Program-made: the position numbers and the translations under genes
Shown: piece by piece, positions 12,341 through 24,008 of the stretch
Layout of the letters: the number at the start of each line of letters is the position of its first letter
Position numbering within the stretch: position 1 is the stretch's first letter
Notes under the pieces: generated by a model
What the model saw: only the letters and a program-made list of their open reading frames with translations
Told to the model about the DNA's origin: nothing
The model's database searches: none
Origin: Pteria penguin
Lineage: Eukaryota > Mollusca > Bivalvia > Pterioida > Pteriidae
Length of the DNA: 64,000 nt
Assembly: GCA_035048485.1 (NCBI GenBank)
Contig: CM068586.1
Span: 28,228,349 to 28,292,348 of the forward strand
Reading direction: 5' to 3'

Positions 12341-12892
12341 ACTTTATGCATTCTATTCGAACCTCTAAACGTTTCGACCTCGATAAGATCAGTGACACCT
12401 CTAGATATCTTGATGATATTTTAGTTATAGATAACCTTGAGTTTGAAAATTATATTACTGGCATTTATCCATCTGAACTTCATTTGAAGAAAGCCAATGC
12501 AATTATTTTCACGCAAAAATTCTCAGATTACTTTTAAACTTCTTACTCAGGGTTATAGATTTCATAAACTTCGAAAAACTTTTGGTAAAGTTTACCGGTC
12601 TTATTCAGACATCTTATCTTAATAAGAAAATGTGACTTTTCAACAATGCGTATCCAGTGAAATTTCCAATCCTAATTTCTATGGTGATCTAGAGTACAAA
12701 GTAGGGAGGGTCAAAGGTTCCGATAATTTCATATCGGCGGATTATGATATTATTAAACGCCTTTGACATCGACAGTATGACCCTGAGACCATGACTAAAA
12801 CCATAGTTCTTGTATTGGATCACTCTAGAGCCCAATGCAGACTTTTGCTTGAGCGTTGCACGCTGACTAACAGGGCGGTGGGGACTCTATGA
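12341..12892 (+). pseudogene. Naiad family B reverse transcriptase fragment
   Basis: Encodes 'IRTSKRFDL', the catalytic YLDDILVIDN motif and 'IYPSELHLKKAN'. After that there is a jump (internal deletion) to the 'SYSGL' region with several frameshifts. It ends in the 'RLLLERCTLTNRAVGTL' terminus. Its YLDD box is intact, but the upstream catalytic aspartate region and all N-terminal domains are absent. It is a dead copy. Confidence 0.78.
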
Positions 12893-13390
12893 CGAGCTTT
12901 GTCCAAACCTTTTCAGAGGAGACAAGGTCATGATCTTCGCCCCATCTGATTGTTAATCGTAACTCCTAATGATCGACGATCTGATTTCGCTTACATATGG
13001 GCAGAACACGATATACTTTTTGATGTCGCCTTCCATATAGTTGATTGCAACATTATTCTATAAACTTTTCGTGTGTAATAAAATTTTTATGACCTGTTGA
13101 TCCTTGTTCTTTGTATGGAGGATTATTTATAAACTGTTAGATGTGTGTCCTTTGATTGTGCTGCTTTTACAGTGAGTGGGAATGTGGGACCCGTAAACCG
13201 GTTAACCACACCAATTAAGTGACGTTTGTTACTTCAATTGACTGTCCTAAGTCGGTATCTTAACCGCAGTATAATTGAATATTTTTGTAATGTTATTCCG
13301 TGTATATTCTTCCATTATCATATTCTGAGTGCATGTCATACAGCTTTGCCAGATTTCTTCTATTTTCTCTATTTAAACGAAGTGGTCGTT
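12893..13390 (+). repeat. Naiad family B 3' tail
   Basis: Continuous with the pseudogene before it. It contains AACCGGTTAACCACACC and CCTAAGTCGGTATC, the complements of the tail signatures seen in the minus-strand copies. It ends near GATTTCTTCTATTTTCTC. Confidence 0.72.
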
Positions 13391-13619
13391 TTATTCCTCT
13401 GAATTTCAACTTCAAAGTTGCATTAAAGTTTTAATGAACCAGTATGTCTAGATTATCCTATTGTAGCACTTATACACGAAATTTCTTGTCTTACGATACG
13501 GCTGAATGTTGATGTTAGTGGTGTATTTATTTTCTTTGTTGTTTGGTTTCTTACTTTTATCTCGTTTCGTCATTTTAAAACAGTTGACATGGTATTAATC
13601 TGTTTTGTGTACGATTTAG

Positions 13620-13775
13620 AACATTCCAACAAGCAGAGTTCCAAACAATACATATAAATATTAGAACATATATGAGTTATAATTTTGCGAAAGAGATGTG
13701 TATTTCGACAACTTATGTCTCTTCAGTGATGCATATGGCAGAATGATTGGAATTCTAATAATATATAAATATTGG
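13620..13775 (-). repeat. Repeat R1, 3' fragment
   Basis: On the minus strand it reads GAATTCCAATCATTC, then CATCACTGAAGAGACATAAG and TTGTCGAAAT. It matches the 3' halves of the plus-strand copies at 22210, 28325 and 31306. It is more diverged than those. Confidence 0.65.
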
Positions 13776-14924
13776 AAGAGCTGAGTTAAAACAATCGTGG
13801 CCGGAAAAGTGTAGACAAAAATAAATCTAAGCACATAGTTTGAGAGAGATACTGCGTAGTTTAAGAGTGATTTACAAAACTTCATGACTGAAAATTTCGA
13901 GTGTATATATTTCATATCAAGTATATATTTATACACATAAAGGAATAACGAGTCTATATTAAGTGTTTGAAATATAAAACATTCAGATGGGTATTGTCTT
14001 AGCTAATTCACCTTGAATTACACACTTTTTCCCTAATAATGAACACTAATTAAAGCTGAAGGTCGGGAATGTTGCAAGTAAACTGTTTCTATCTTTCATA
14101 CAAACTTTTATGTGCATATTTCTCGCACAGCTGAGTTTATATAGTTTTCGATTATTGCAAATATTTGATGTCAAAAAATTGTTTAAACGAATCAAAATCG
14201 TAATTTAAAATGTCACCGGCAAATCTAAATTCATAAATATTTGTAAGAAAACAGTATAAATATAGTTCAATCATAAATACACTAACCTACTTTTAAACCT
14301 TCCAGAAACTAGCTTTAAGCAGCTCTCAATGTAATCTTCTATATAAAAGCACAATTAACACTGCTATATAAATGTGTTCAATGTAGATGTAAACTATGTA
14401 AATTCAAATAGAAAAACAATATAGGAACACCCCCCAACACCACCCCCCCCCCCCGAAAAAAAAGGAGTCTACGTTGCAATGACAAATTGCTCTAGATACA
14501 GTTTTGATATATAAGAAGATCAATAGTTTTCGCTTGTGCATCTATATTATCCTATAATAGGGTTATTTGTTTCATTGGTCATAGAACTCGAAATTTTTCT
14601 CATTAATATACTTTATTTTTGTCAATCTTTCTTTATACTCAGAGGAGTTTTGAGGATGTTGATCTGATTTGACATATAAACCTCTTATTGTGGTTTTAAA
14701 ATTACTGTCTCGCGGTAACATTAAGTACAATTCATTAAATAGAAAGTACAAACCGCATTAAACATTTATGCTTAAAGGAATTTTGCAGCGTTTTGGAAAT
14801 TATTAAGTATTATATAGCCATAAAAATAATAATGATCTCTGTAAAGTGTCATATGTTTCGTAGAAACACATCTAATTCATCAGACGTGAAGAAGAAACCA
14901 TATCCTGTGGCAAATAATCTAACC

Positions 14925-15215
14925 TGTTGACCCTAAAATCAATTGGGATCTTCCTCTCGTCATTTTTAAAGTATAAGTGATTTATAAACCCAACAGGGAC
15001 AAAACAATGACTTCTAAAGATGTGTACAAGGTTTTTCTATCATAACCTGTAGTGATTATTGCCTTTAACCTTTTAATTCCAAAATCAATAGGGATCTTCC
15101 TCACATTATACTTAACCTGTATGTGCAATATGAACCCAATAGGGTCAATACCGTGACTTATAATTTCTACAAGGTATTGTAACAGACACATGAATTCACC
15201 AATCACACGAACGGT
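14925..15215. repeat. Two degenerate direct repeats, about 146-bp period
   Basis: AAAATCAATTGGGATCTTCC near 14936 and AAAATCAATAGGGATCTTCC near 15082 head two similar segments. Both also contain an 'AACCCAA[CT]AGGG' block. The copies are diverged. There is no coding capacity beyond chance frames. Confidence 0.6.
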
Positions 15216-15783
15216 ACCGTTACAATATTCCCCACTGCAAGTCTGTTGCGAGAGGAAAAAAAAACTCTGTTGTTTATGTATGGTCTTGTTCATCTACTAC
15301 GCGGGAAATATATAGGTGGATAATAATGCGCAACATCATTCTGGAGGATACAGAAACTGTTAAACGGGTTATTTAAGAAAGGTTTAATCTTAAGGTTTTA
15401 ACCCCACGAGTGTTAATTCAAAATATTTGTAGTAGGACTGAATTCTTTATTTCTTACAAATACATGAATTTCTGTGATGGAATGTTCATAGGGCTAAATC
15501 TAATTTTTCTCGTCTATATATTGAATATTTTCTCTCGAATATACGCTAGTTTATCCTTCTCTTTCCCATAAATCGATATTCACGTGGGTTGTTTTAACTA
15601 CTCCTTGTTAGTACATGAAAATATACATTTATTTTAGAAAAATTAAGAAAATACAATCTTTTAAAAGTTTTTATTGTCAAAAATCCCTTAAAAAGACCGC
15701 TCCACTATCGTTACTGGCCCACCCTGTCCCTTTGTCAACGCCAGTTCGATCTCCATTCTAATACAAATCATACACCTATATTT

Positions 15784-16477
15784 AAGGGACCGCTTACTCT
15801 ACAAAAAGCGCAAGGAACTTCCAATTTTCGCAGGGCTTCCACCGAGTTTCATAATAATCAAAGATGGCAACGGACCCTGTACCCGGCGACGAAGATCAAT
15901 CCTTTCTATTTCTACGCTTTTCTTATGCATATTATTGTATGGCAAACTTCCTGGTATCGACTTAAAGCCTCTTCCTTGATTGAATTGTCATCAGTGGCAT
16001 GACATCAAATTTACATATTATTAGACAAAAATTATGATTTTAAAACGTAAAGTTCATACCAAAATATATATGAAAGTATTACCGTGAAATGATAAGCATC
16101 TTCCATCAAAGTGTGCACAGCAAATATGTGCAGTGTTTGGGCTGAATGAGCGGGCCGACCTGCTCCTGCTACAACAACATAGATTGCCATTCTTTATTAA
16201 TATCATCACTGGAAAATGATAAATGTTATTATTTCTTTGGTGCCAGATTTTGTTTCTTCCCTCCAGTTATGGCAACCAACAAAACAACAGTTTTTCCTGA
16301 CTTTTACTCTTGCTTAACTCCTTCTTCTTTGCATTTTAATGACATTGAGACAAGTCATTCTCTACTGCTACCATGAAACTCGGTGGGGCGCTGCTAAATT
16401 ACGTAACATCGCCTTCGTTCGAAATGTCTTTTCCTTGGCGAGGAAAAGAAAATTACTGAAGAGGTAAGCGGTCCCTT
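15784..16477. mobile_element. MITE-like element, 694 bp, with an 8-bp near-TSD
   Basis: The left end AAGGGACCGCTTACTCT is matched by the complement of the right end, AAGGGACCGCTTACCTCT. The flanks are CTATATTT on the left and CTAAATTT on the right, an 8-bp duplication with one mismatch. An 8-bp duplication fits hAT or P superfamilies; the terminal bases do not decide. The inner sequence has only short frames and no transposase motif, so it is non-autonomous. Confidence 0.72.
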
Positions 16478-17969
16478 CTAAATTTGTACAAACTGTATAA
16501 AAAAGCTTATTCTTATGTTTATGGTATGCCCATTGCGAGTAATTTGCATTTGCATAATTTGAGAAAAAAAAATCATTATGAAAATGTAATTCACCTTCAT
16601 GCTGCTTTGTTTGATATCTTTATCTGTATATAATATCTGAACGTCTGTTGAGTGATGTACAAAACCTGTTATTCAAAACAATTAAACTGGGTCAAAATTA
16701 ATGTTAGAACTACCATACCCTCTTATTTGACTTATATATAAAACCCCGTTCAAAATCAAAATATGGAAACTGCTTGATTAATTTAGGCTCAGACCGATGT
16801 AATATTGTTTACATGAACAGATATCCATATCGTGCATTAATATAAATTCAAATTTGAGGCATGGAATTGCGAATGTACAGATCTCAGATTTCACTCTCAT
16901 CAGCCAATCTGATTTCGTATCACTAAAATTTTGTCATAGAATGACCTATCATGCCAATACGAATTTTCATTATCAAATAGACGTCTTAGCGGAAGGATTT
17001 TTTGTTTGTTTTTTTTTTATAAGAGTATGTATATTTTCAGTTAAGTCGTTTACACTAATTATGACTATTGGACTACCGTTTATTGTGATACTTTTCAAGG
17101 ACGCAGCTACGCCGTTAATATTGTATTACTTTCGTTTGTATTTGTCAATGGTAATGGGGTTTTTGTCATATCAATACATCATAACAATTCTTTATAATTA
17201 TATATAATTGCTGTTTACGCCAGTTACTTTTGTACTTTGCATTAATGTCACACTTATTCCCTTTGCAGTGTTCGTAGAAAAGTTCCCCGCGCAGTCCTCT
17301 CCTTTAATAAAATCTGTTATGATAAAGAAAAGACAATAATCGGTTACTTACAAAAGGACGAATGATCCATCATCACCTACTTACTATTATCCTTCAGATA
17401 AGATACGGGGCATACAATTATGCCTCTATCAAATTAAGAACGTAGAAATCATGCAATAGTAGATACTGAAGCTGATGCGAATATCTGACAGGCTGGCAGT
17501 AAGGCGATGTTAACACTAAGGGAAGACCAAAGCCAGTTGCATAATTATGATCACGGATTATTGAAAAAGATGCAGTGATATTTCATGCAATACATGTATC
17601 ATAGAGTATTTCCTTACCATTAGACTAAATAATACAAAAACAGATGCTAGCTTACAGTATATACATTTTCACCAGAAGCCCCTGTCCCTATGGATAACTT
17701 GGTCCCAACAGTAATGGGTATAAGATAAAGGACACAAGTGTAATAACCCCTCTACTTTGATACACTACATGTACATACTCGGACAGAGTAAAATTCTTAA
17801 CGGATAGTGGTGGAGTAGAGTAGTTTTATGAACTTTGGGTGTGTTTGAATGGATTTGATTATGTTTTTAAAATGCATAACAAGTTTCGAGGAATATTGTC
17901 CACAACGGTTCACACGTATACATGCTATATTGTTTGCACTATATTCGGGAATATAGATCAAGTATCTGT
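16478..17969. other. No gene recognised
   Basis: The open frame at 16854-17207 (plus) is hydrophobic because of AT-rich codons. It has no recognisable domain, splice context or start context, and I do not call it. Confidence 0.4.
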
Positions 17970-18120
17970 TTTAGACACTTACTCCTCCCGGGCACCTGGT
18001 CTCACCTCGATTTTATTGGGGTTAGCATTTATCTGAATATGACACTATTCGCGATATTGTCCTTTTTATTCCATGGATTTAAGATATAGTTTACCCTTCG
18101 GTACTTCTTCGTTTTTTTCC
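17970..18120 (+). repeat. Naiad family C pseudo-LTR, copy 1
   Basis: Nearly the same as 20345-20490. Shared pieces are CCCGGGCACCTGGTCTCACC, TTATTGGGGTTAGCATTT and TTTATTCCATGGA. It retains the CCCGGGCACCTG block also found in family A tails, but its other sequence differs, so I treat it as a separate family. It lies about 260 bp upstream of the GIY-YIG coding fragment and may be that copy's own pseudo-LTR. Confidence 0.65.
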
Positions 18121-18339
18121 TTTTAACCACTGTCCATGTGTCTCTGCTGGTGGACAAATTGTCCACGAGCACACGTGTCGGGCAGTAATATTCTATGAAT
18201 GTCTGATACAAGAAGTAGCAAAGTGGCTGGTACGTCGCCCACTATAAAAAGGTAACCAGACTAGTACATCCAAGGACACGGGTGTAATAGATAAAACAGG
18301 TGTCCCCAAAATCGTCCTACGAGACATCTCGAAATTGAC

Positions 18340-19322
18340 TTACATCGTTAGTGAAAACAACAAAATGCCGACAGTTTCATTTATGTGAAACCTTGCCAAG
18401 TTAAAGTTGCCGACATTATGAAAGATCACATGTTTGATCCTAACGATTTTGTTATTTCCAAGTGCGGAGACAAAAAGTGTAAAACATGTTGTATCCTTCT
18501 GACTGACAACACATTTTCAAGTTATCTTACCAAACCTTCATTTTCTACTCATAGTTTCGATAACCTTCCTGTAAGTCAGTTTATGGCATTGAGTGTACAT
18601 TGTGTGGTATGATATATGTCGGCAAAACCAAATGTCAACTCCGGAGTAGAATGTCTGGGCATAGATTTAATATAATTAATGGCGGAAATCAACTTATTTA
18701 TCGCCATTTCAATCGACCAAATCCAACTTACACAGTTACAAATCTGTATCCTTCAGAGGTATTGGATAATCACAAGTCAGTTTTCAGTTCATTCGGTGTT
18801 ACTACAAAGGAATCTGATCTCGAGCTACCATATTTTTTGAGATTCCAAAGATGCATAAAGCTCCATACAAGCATCGATTCATAGCTGGATCTTGCAAGTG
18901 TTTCACAAAGCCTCTTTCCATGTTGCTTACCAAAATTCTAACAGAAATCAAACATGGTCTTCAGACATACTGTTCTACTGCTTACTCGAGAAGTGGAATC
19001 AATCAGATTTGGATCCTAAAAAATTCCAATGAACTTCTAGAACACTTAAGATATCCTATTTTCAATAATGTCACTAGCATCAAAACGTTTGACCTTTCGA
19101 CTCTTTATACAACAATTTCTCATCAAAAACTGGAGAACAGTATAACATCAATTATTATACGATATGCCAGGGTATGCTTTAGATATGAAAATTTTGTCCT
19201 AAGAGCGAGGCTTCTTGCCATGCAACTACTCTCACAAGGATATATTACTTTTGTAATTGTCACTGAAGAAGTTCTATGGTCGATATAGGGATCTAGTGCA
19301 ATTTCAGATTCCTCTTTCAAGA
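18340..19322 (+). pseudogene. Naiad retroelement with N-terminal GIY-YIG nuclease fused to RT remnants
   Basis: On the plus strand there is first 'FIYVKPCQVKVADIM', then a cysteine cluster KCGDKKCKTCC. Next comes the GIY-YIG nuclease core CGMIYVGKTKCQLRSRMSGHR with 'YRHFNRP'. In the same frame this runs into the pre-RT segment 'DNHKSVFSSFGV'. After a frameshift follow 'APYKHRFIAGS', 'GINQIWILKN' and motif A 'FDLSTLYTTI'. A second deletion then jumps to the C-terminal 'RYARVCFRYENFVLRAR' and 'VLWSI'/'FYGRYRDL'. Nuclease before RT is the permuted order that defines Naiads. The CxC linker and the YxDD core are deleted, so the copy is dead. Its 3' end abuts the minus-strand tail at 19323. Confidence 0.85.
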
Positions 19323-19624
19323 ATTTAAAGATGATGGATAAATCCAAACCACAAGTCAAAAACTCATGAAACCAGAGGACATACAAAATCAGTGAAAATA
19401 AAAAACAAATGGAAAATAAAAAAATATGTCTACTTGAAGTGCATATGTGAACCCCTGTAATGGAGTGAGAGCATCTCCTGCTTGCTAGCAACACCCGTCA
19501 CATATACCCAGTAGAAAGAGTTAAATCGTGTTAATTCCATATGTATTTATATATGGAGAAGTCAAAGTAGGCAACCTTCTAGTATAGAAGATGTCAAATC
19601 TGTGAAAAATGATCGGAATCGGTC
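19323..19624 (-). repeat. Naiad family A 3' tail
   Basis: Tail of the minus-strand copy at 19625-20095. It ends exactly with the family 3' terminus (AAAGATGATGGATAAATCC on the plus strand), directly against the plus-strand copy. Its structured block lacks the part between GTGAGA and GCATCTCC that the copies at 47.4 and 53.7 kb still have. That is a local deletion of about 24 bp including CCCGGG. Confidence 0.75.
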
Positions 19625-20095
19625 TCAGTCCAGAATGTCATTTAAAAGTCTGGATAACGAGATATCATATGGAGTAATAAGAGACTCGTTACGACCGTAG
19701 AACTTCCTCAGTGACGTTGCTAGTCTAGCACATATATAACCCTGGTTGAGCAGCTTAACTGAAAGTCGCCTAGCCCTCAGAACAAAGTCATTGTAATTTG
19801 AACATGCTCTGGCATAACGTATTGACTGAGATATGAATACGCCGTATGCGGGCGATGATGGAATGTTGCTACTTATGAAAAGAAAGTTTGTGATAGCGAA
19901 ATTGAAATCGTCACGTTTGTCATAGAGTGAGGTATTTAATTGACCATTAATGTCGAAAGACAACATAATATCTAAATACGAAATAGAATTACTACTTTCT
20001 GTGGTTTCTTTGACCTCCAGTTCACTTGGATAGATGATGCTAAGGTAATCCGCGAATGAAGGATTATTAATTGAAAGCAAGTCATTTATATATTA
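19625..20095 (-). pseudogene. Naiad family A reverse transcriptase, C-terminal fragment
   Basis: An open frame of about 150 codons runs from the catalytic box to the natural stop. The box reads YINDLLSINN instead of YIDD, so the first catalytic aspartate is changed to asparagine. It continues through 'IIYPSELEVKETTES', 'LYDKRDDFNFAI', 'YGVFISQSIRYARAC' and 'SRLLNDILD'. It is 5' truncated exactly at the catalytic box, as is the copy at 499-1027. It is inactive. Confidence 0.82.
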
Positions 20096-20299
20096 ACCGA
20101 TGTTTTAGGACCTGACGATACAAAATAACCATCTTAACTTTTTGACTTTACTTGATTTGACATATGTATATAAATATAGACATTTGTTCACGTGCGTTTC
20201 CGACACCGAAATTTAAGTTAGGCAGCATTTCGTTTTCTTTTTTCCTTCCTGTGTTCGTACATATATATTTACGTATTTACCTCCTCGACTTGAAAGGTT

Positions 20300-20490
20300 A
20301 TTGCAGGACTTTTGCGACAGGTGTTGCATGCAACCAGGGGTTGCTTACTCTTCCCGGGCACCTGGTCTCACCTCGATGTTATTGGGGTTAGCATTTGTCT
20401 GAATATGACACTATTCACGGTATTGTTCTTTTATTCCATGGACAATGAGATATGGTTCACCCTTCGCTACTTCTTCGTTTTTACTTCCAT
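20300..20490 (+). repeat. Naiad family C pseudo-LTR, copy 2
   Basis: A fuller copy of the 17970 repeat. It has GACAGGTGTTGCATGCAACC, then GGGGTTGCTTACTCTTCCCG, GGGCACCTGGTCTCACCTCG and 'TTATTGGGGTTAGCA'. TTGCATGCAA takes the place of TTGCTAGCAA in family A, and both are self-complementary. It flanks the 18-20 kb Naiad cluster on the right in the same orientation as copy 1. Confidence 0.68.
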
Positions 20491-20504
20491 ATAATCATTT
20501 TACT

Positions 20505-20575
20505 TTTGTATTAAGAAGTTAATCGCCTGACCTGTAATGAGGATGATGAGAATTCGATTCTCCACAATACACCAC
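20505..20575 (+). repeat. tRNA-like remnant (possible SINE head)
   Basis: GCCTGACCTGTAATGAGGAT followed by GAGAATTCGATTCTCC resembles the anticodon and T arms of a tRNA, with anticodon TGT and a GATTCGATTC-like B box. It has no complete cloverleaf or A box, so it is not a functional tRNA gene. Weak evidence. Confidence 0.3.
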
Positions 20576-22209
20576 AATATTAATTCAATCTTGTCATAGC
20601 ACTGTCTGACGAGTTGAGGGTATGCTTATTAACTTGTAATGTATGCCTTATTGATGTGTTTCATCTCACCAATGTTATCGTTTTATTTTACTGTTTGATA
20701 AATCATACCTTTATAGTGGGATACCGTCTAGCATTAGAAATGGAGGAAAATATTCTGCTTCTTGCCTATGGGGAAGTCTGCTGCTAGTGTGTGTGGGATG
20801 TCTACTTCTTATTAATAATACCCGAACTTTCTGATATCGGAATAATGCTCTGAATAAAAAGATATGAGTGCAAAGAGTACTTACTGCGATTAACATGAAT
20901 CTCTTCAAAAATAAATGTTGCCTTCGATTGTTTTTACCAGTATGTTATTTATTTTCGTCCGGAATTTAATTAGCGGTAATTCATATCAAAGAAATCCGCT
21001 TGAACGGATTGTTAGTACGATTGTCACACTTTACATAGAAGCAGATTATGTTTTAGATACAAGGGTTTTGTTATTCTATTCCTTTCATGGAAACATACAT
21101 GAGATATAATATAAAAATGCGTTGCTTTCTTAAGTCTTGGAATGGATGGGTTGCTTTATAACTGCTATCGTCCACGCACCAATGTCTTAGACCAAATGAC
21201 ATCTCACTTCTTGAGCGAATCTATTTTGGTTCACAATACTCACGTTCTTTTGTGCACGAAATATTGCATGATACATGATTTAAGCTAGGGCTTTAGTTTG
21301 ACTCATTTCTTTTAAAGAGATCCTGCTCTGTAATTTACAATTTAGGATAACGGCAGGAAAAATTCAGTACGGAAATTTTGATACCGATAAGAAATGAAGA
21401 CGTGAAAATGATGATTTAGCACGGAATGTTTTGGTAGCTTCTTCAAAATGGAAATTAATAAAATCAGTAAGGCATTGACTTATAAAACATATCTAGATAT
21501 GTATTTTGAAAATATGTCGATCAGTGCAGGACCAACAAATGTAACCAATGAATGCACTTCTTTTGAATAAAATTATCAAGAATCCCTTACAGCATTATAT
21601 ATGTATTTGCATTTATTCAATTTACCAGGAACATATGCTATGAATGAGTTAAAAGAACACAAAGTATGGTGCAAGCATAATGTTTCATACTATCAACAAT
21701 TTCAGATGGCTTGTTGATTCAATATTGGCTTATCTCATATGTTATTATAATTCATACATTGCTGATAAATTTTAATCAAAGTTGGCTTGAGGGCCCTGTT
21801 TGTGTGGTGCATGATAGTTTATATTCTTATCATAATCTTATTATCGTCACCACTTAGTCCAAATCATTAACGCGCATATGAATGATTCTTTGTGTACAGG
21901 TATCAACGAGCATAGCAACAATTACAGTATAGCAACATAATACTAGTTGCTACTGCAAGTAAAGGCACTGTGAAAATAAATCTTTTTAGATGAAAATTAG
22001 AAACGGTTTCAACAAAATGTGGTTGAAAAGAAAGTTTGCAGCTGCTGTGGTTTGTTCGCCAATATAATTGAATTACATTCACTTCAAGTGATCGATAACA
22101 ATTAGATTTATTTATAATTCCCATATCGTTTCATATATGATACATTGCATGAAGCTTGACTGAAGCAAGGACGTTTTCGACACATTTTATTTTTTAATTT
22201 TTGAAATTG
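20576..22209. other. No gene recognised
   Basis: AT-rich DNA with only chance-length frames. Confidence 0.45.
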
Positions 22210-22560
22210 TCTGCACTCACTGCTGGTGGACTGATAGTTCCCGAGGGCATCATAAGTCTAGTTTTCAGTGCTTTTGTACTGACATGAAATATATACTTCA
22301 AATTTTCAGTCATCAAATTAAGTAAATCACTCGAAAACTAAGGAGTATCTCCCTCATACATAGCTCAGTCCTTATATAGATTCTTTGCTTCACTTCTCGG
22401 TTATTTTGGCTTCAACACTGCTCTTCAAATATTTACATATTATGAGAATTCCAATCATTCGGCCACGAGCATCACTGAAGAGACATACATGTAACTTGTC
22501 GAAATGTGCATATGGCGCACAAAATTAAAAGGTATATATATGTTCTATATTTACTAAATA
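22210..22560 (+). repeat. Repeat R1, copy 1 (unclassified interspersed repeat)
   Basis: Starts with CTGCTGGTGGACTGATAGTT. Conserved blocks follow in order: ACTTCAAATTTTCAGTCATC, AACTAAGGAGTATCTCCCTC, ACACTGCTCTTCAAAT, GAGAATTCCAATCATTCGGC, CATCACTGAAGAGACAT and CATATGGCGCACAAAATT. It closely matches 28325 and 31306. It has no coding capacity and no clear terminal repeats. I recall near-identical sequence as common in bivalve genomes but cannot name the class. Confidence 0.75.
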
Positions 22561-24008
22561 CTAACATTACGCAAAAGTGAAATAAGGATATTTAACCATA
22601 TCATAGTTCACCCTTGAAAAGATCGAGGATATATCATTACATCACGGGGCATAGAATACGTAAACATATGGTGACATCAAATTGTTTATTTGTACAAATA
22701 TTCATTCATGATTTTGGTTTGGTATTCGGGCTCAATGGCTAAACATTTCAAAAATGATTGTGTAGCCTTTGTTATTAATGGGATACACAGAAATTTTTTT
22801 ATATACAGGAAAAGATTAAAAGGACAATCACCAAAGAGCGGTCGCAGTGTCAAATAAATTTCATGAAGTAATGAGATGATATATGATCGTTTGTCGATAG
22901 ATTAAGGAGATACTCACATCAAATACATTTCATTTAATAAAAGATCCATGGATATTTATAAACTTCTAATGAAAGGTTTCCTGAATTCCTTCCGGGCCAC
23001 TCATAAGCCCGTGGTTAAATAAAACGGTGTATTTTACAAACCTTCATCATAGTATTTTGAGCAGAAGCACTGAAAACGGGGTTAGTAGTTTTCTTTATAG
23101 ACCGAGAACAATCATAAAACTAATTTGTTGGTTAGGGGTTGTTGGCATCAGAAACTAACAAAGAAACGTGGAATATATTACAATTAAAGTTAAAGTTAAT
23201 TGTAACAAAATAAGATTAACTTCAATCAATCTTGCCATTATATGATAAATTCTGTTGAATATTTATTAATTGTAGCTAAGCTTTTCTCAATCTCCAGTCA
23301 ATAAAATACAACACCATTTTTATTTACACTTTTGTTCGACTGGTTAAACCGCTTTTCATTGTAAGGTTCATTATTGTAAAATCAAAATGAAAGGAAAAGT
23401 TATGTTTTTAATGAGTAAGAATAAATTAATTTTCTGAGGAACTCTGACAATCAAAAATGAAGCAAGTGCCCGGCAGAAAGCAATATAAGACACTTATTCC
23501 CTTAATGGACTTTCAAAATATTTAGAGGACATCGATATCTCAAGACTACACACATGAAACCAACATGTATGAGCAATATATAGCAAGTTCAAAAGTCAGA
23601 AATGGAAATTTTTACATGTATCCATCATGAAAAAGAAAAAAAAACTTTGTTTCCAACACAACAAGCAAGAGTTCTCAGAGATATCCCAACCAACGAATGG
23701 AAGTAAATGCGTATTTAGATATATTGTTCCTAAGCATGTTAATATGTAACCGGGTTTTTTCTGTTTGTTTTTGTTTTTTTTTCCACACGCAACAGTCGAA
23801 ATTGTTATGGCTAATTCGAAATTTTATGGTAGCCTTGTATGTAGACAGATTGAATGCAGAACATTTCATTTTACAACAACATGATAACTAAAAATATAGA
23901 ACAGATGTATATTTAACGTTTAAAATTAAGAAGTAACGTAATAGACACCAATCAAATGGTCTGGAACACAATAGGGAAACTTCAAGAATAATATAATTTA
24001 TAAAAGAA
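22561..24008. other. No gene recognised
   Basis: AT-rich DNA with chance frames on both strands at 23675-23891 and no recognisable domains. Confidence 0.45.

Larger units (their letters stand above)
13391..15783. other. No gene; contains an R1 fragment and a short tandem repeat
   Basis: AT-rich DNA. The open frame at 14982-15293 (minus) arises from a tandem repeat and is not a gene. A C-run lies near 14441-14454. The R1 fragment (13620-13775) and the repeat (14925-15215) are listed separately. Confidence 0.45.

Noticed and set aside
14982..15293. 103-codon minus-strand open frame
   Set aside because: It lies on a diverged tandem repeat, has no domain and has no splice or start context.
16854..17207. 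117-codon hydrophobic open frame, possible membrane protein
   Set aside because: Hydrophobicity follows from AT-rich codons. No homology pattern, exon borders or conserved motif was recognised.
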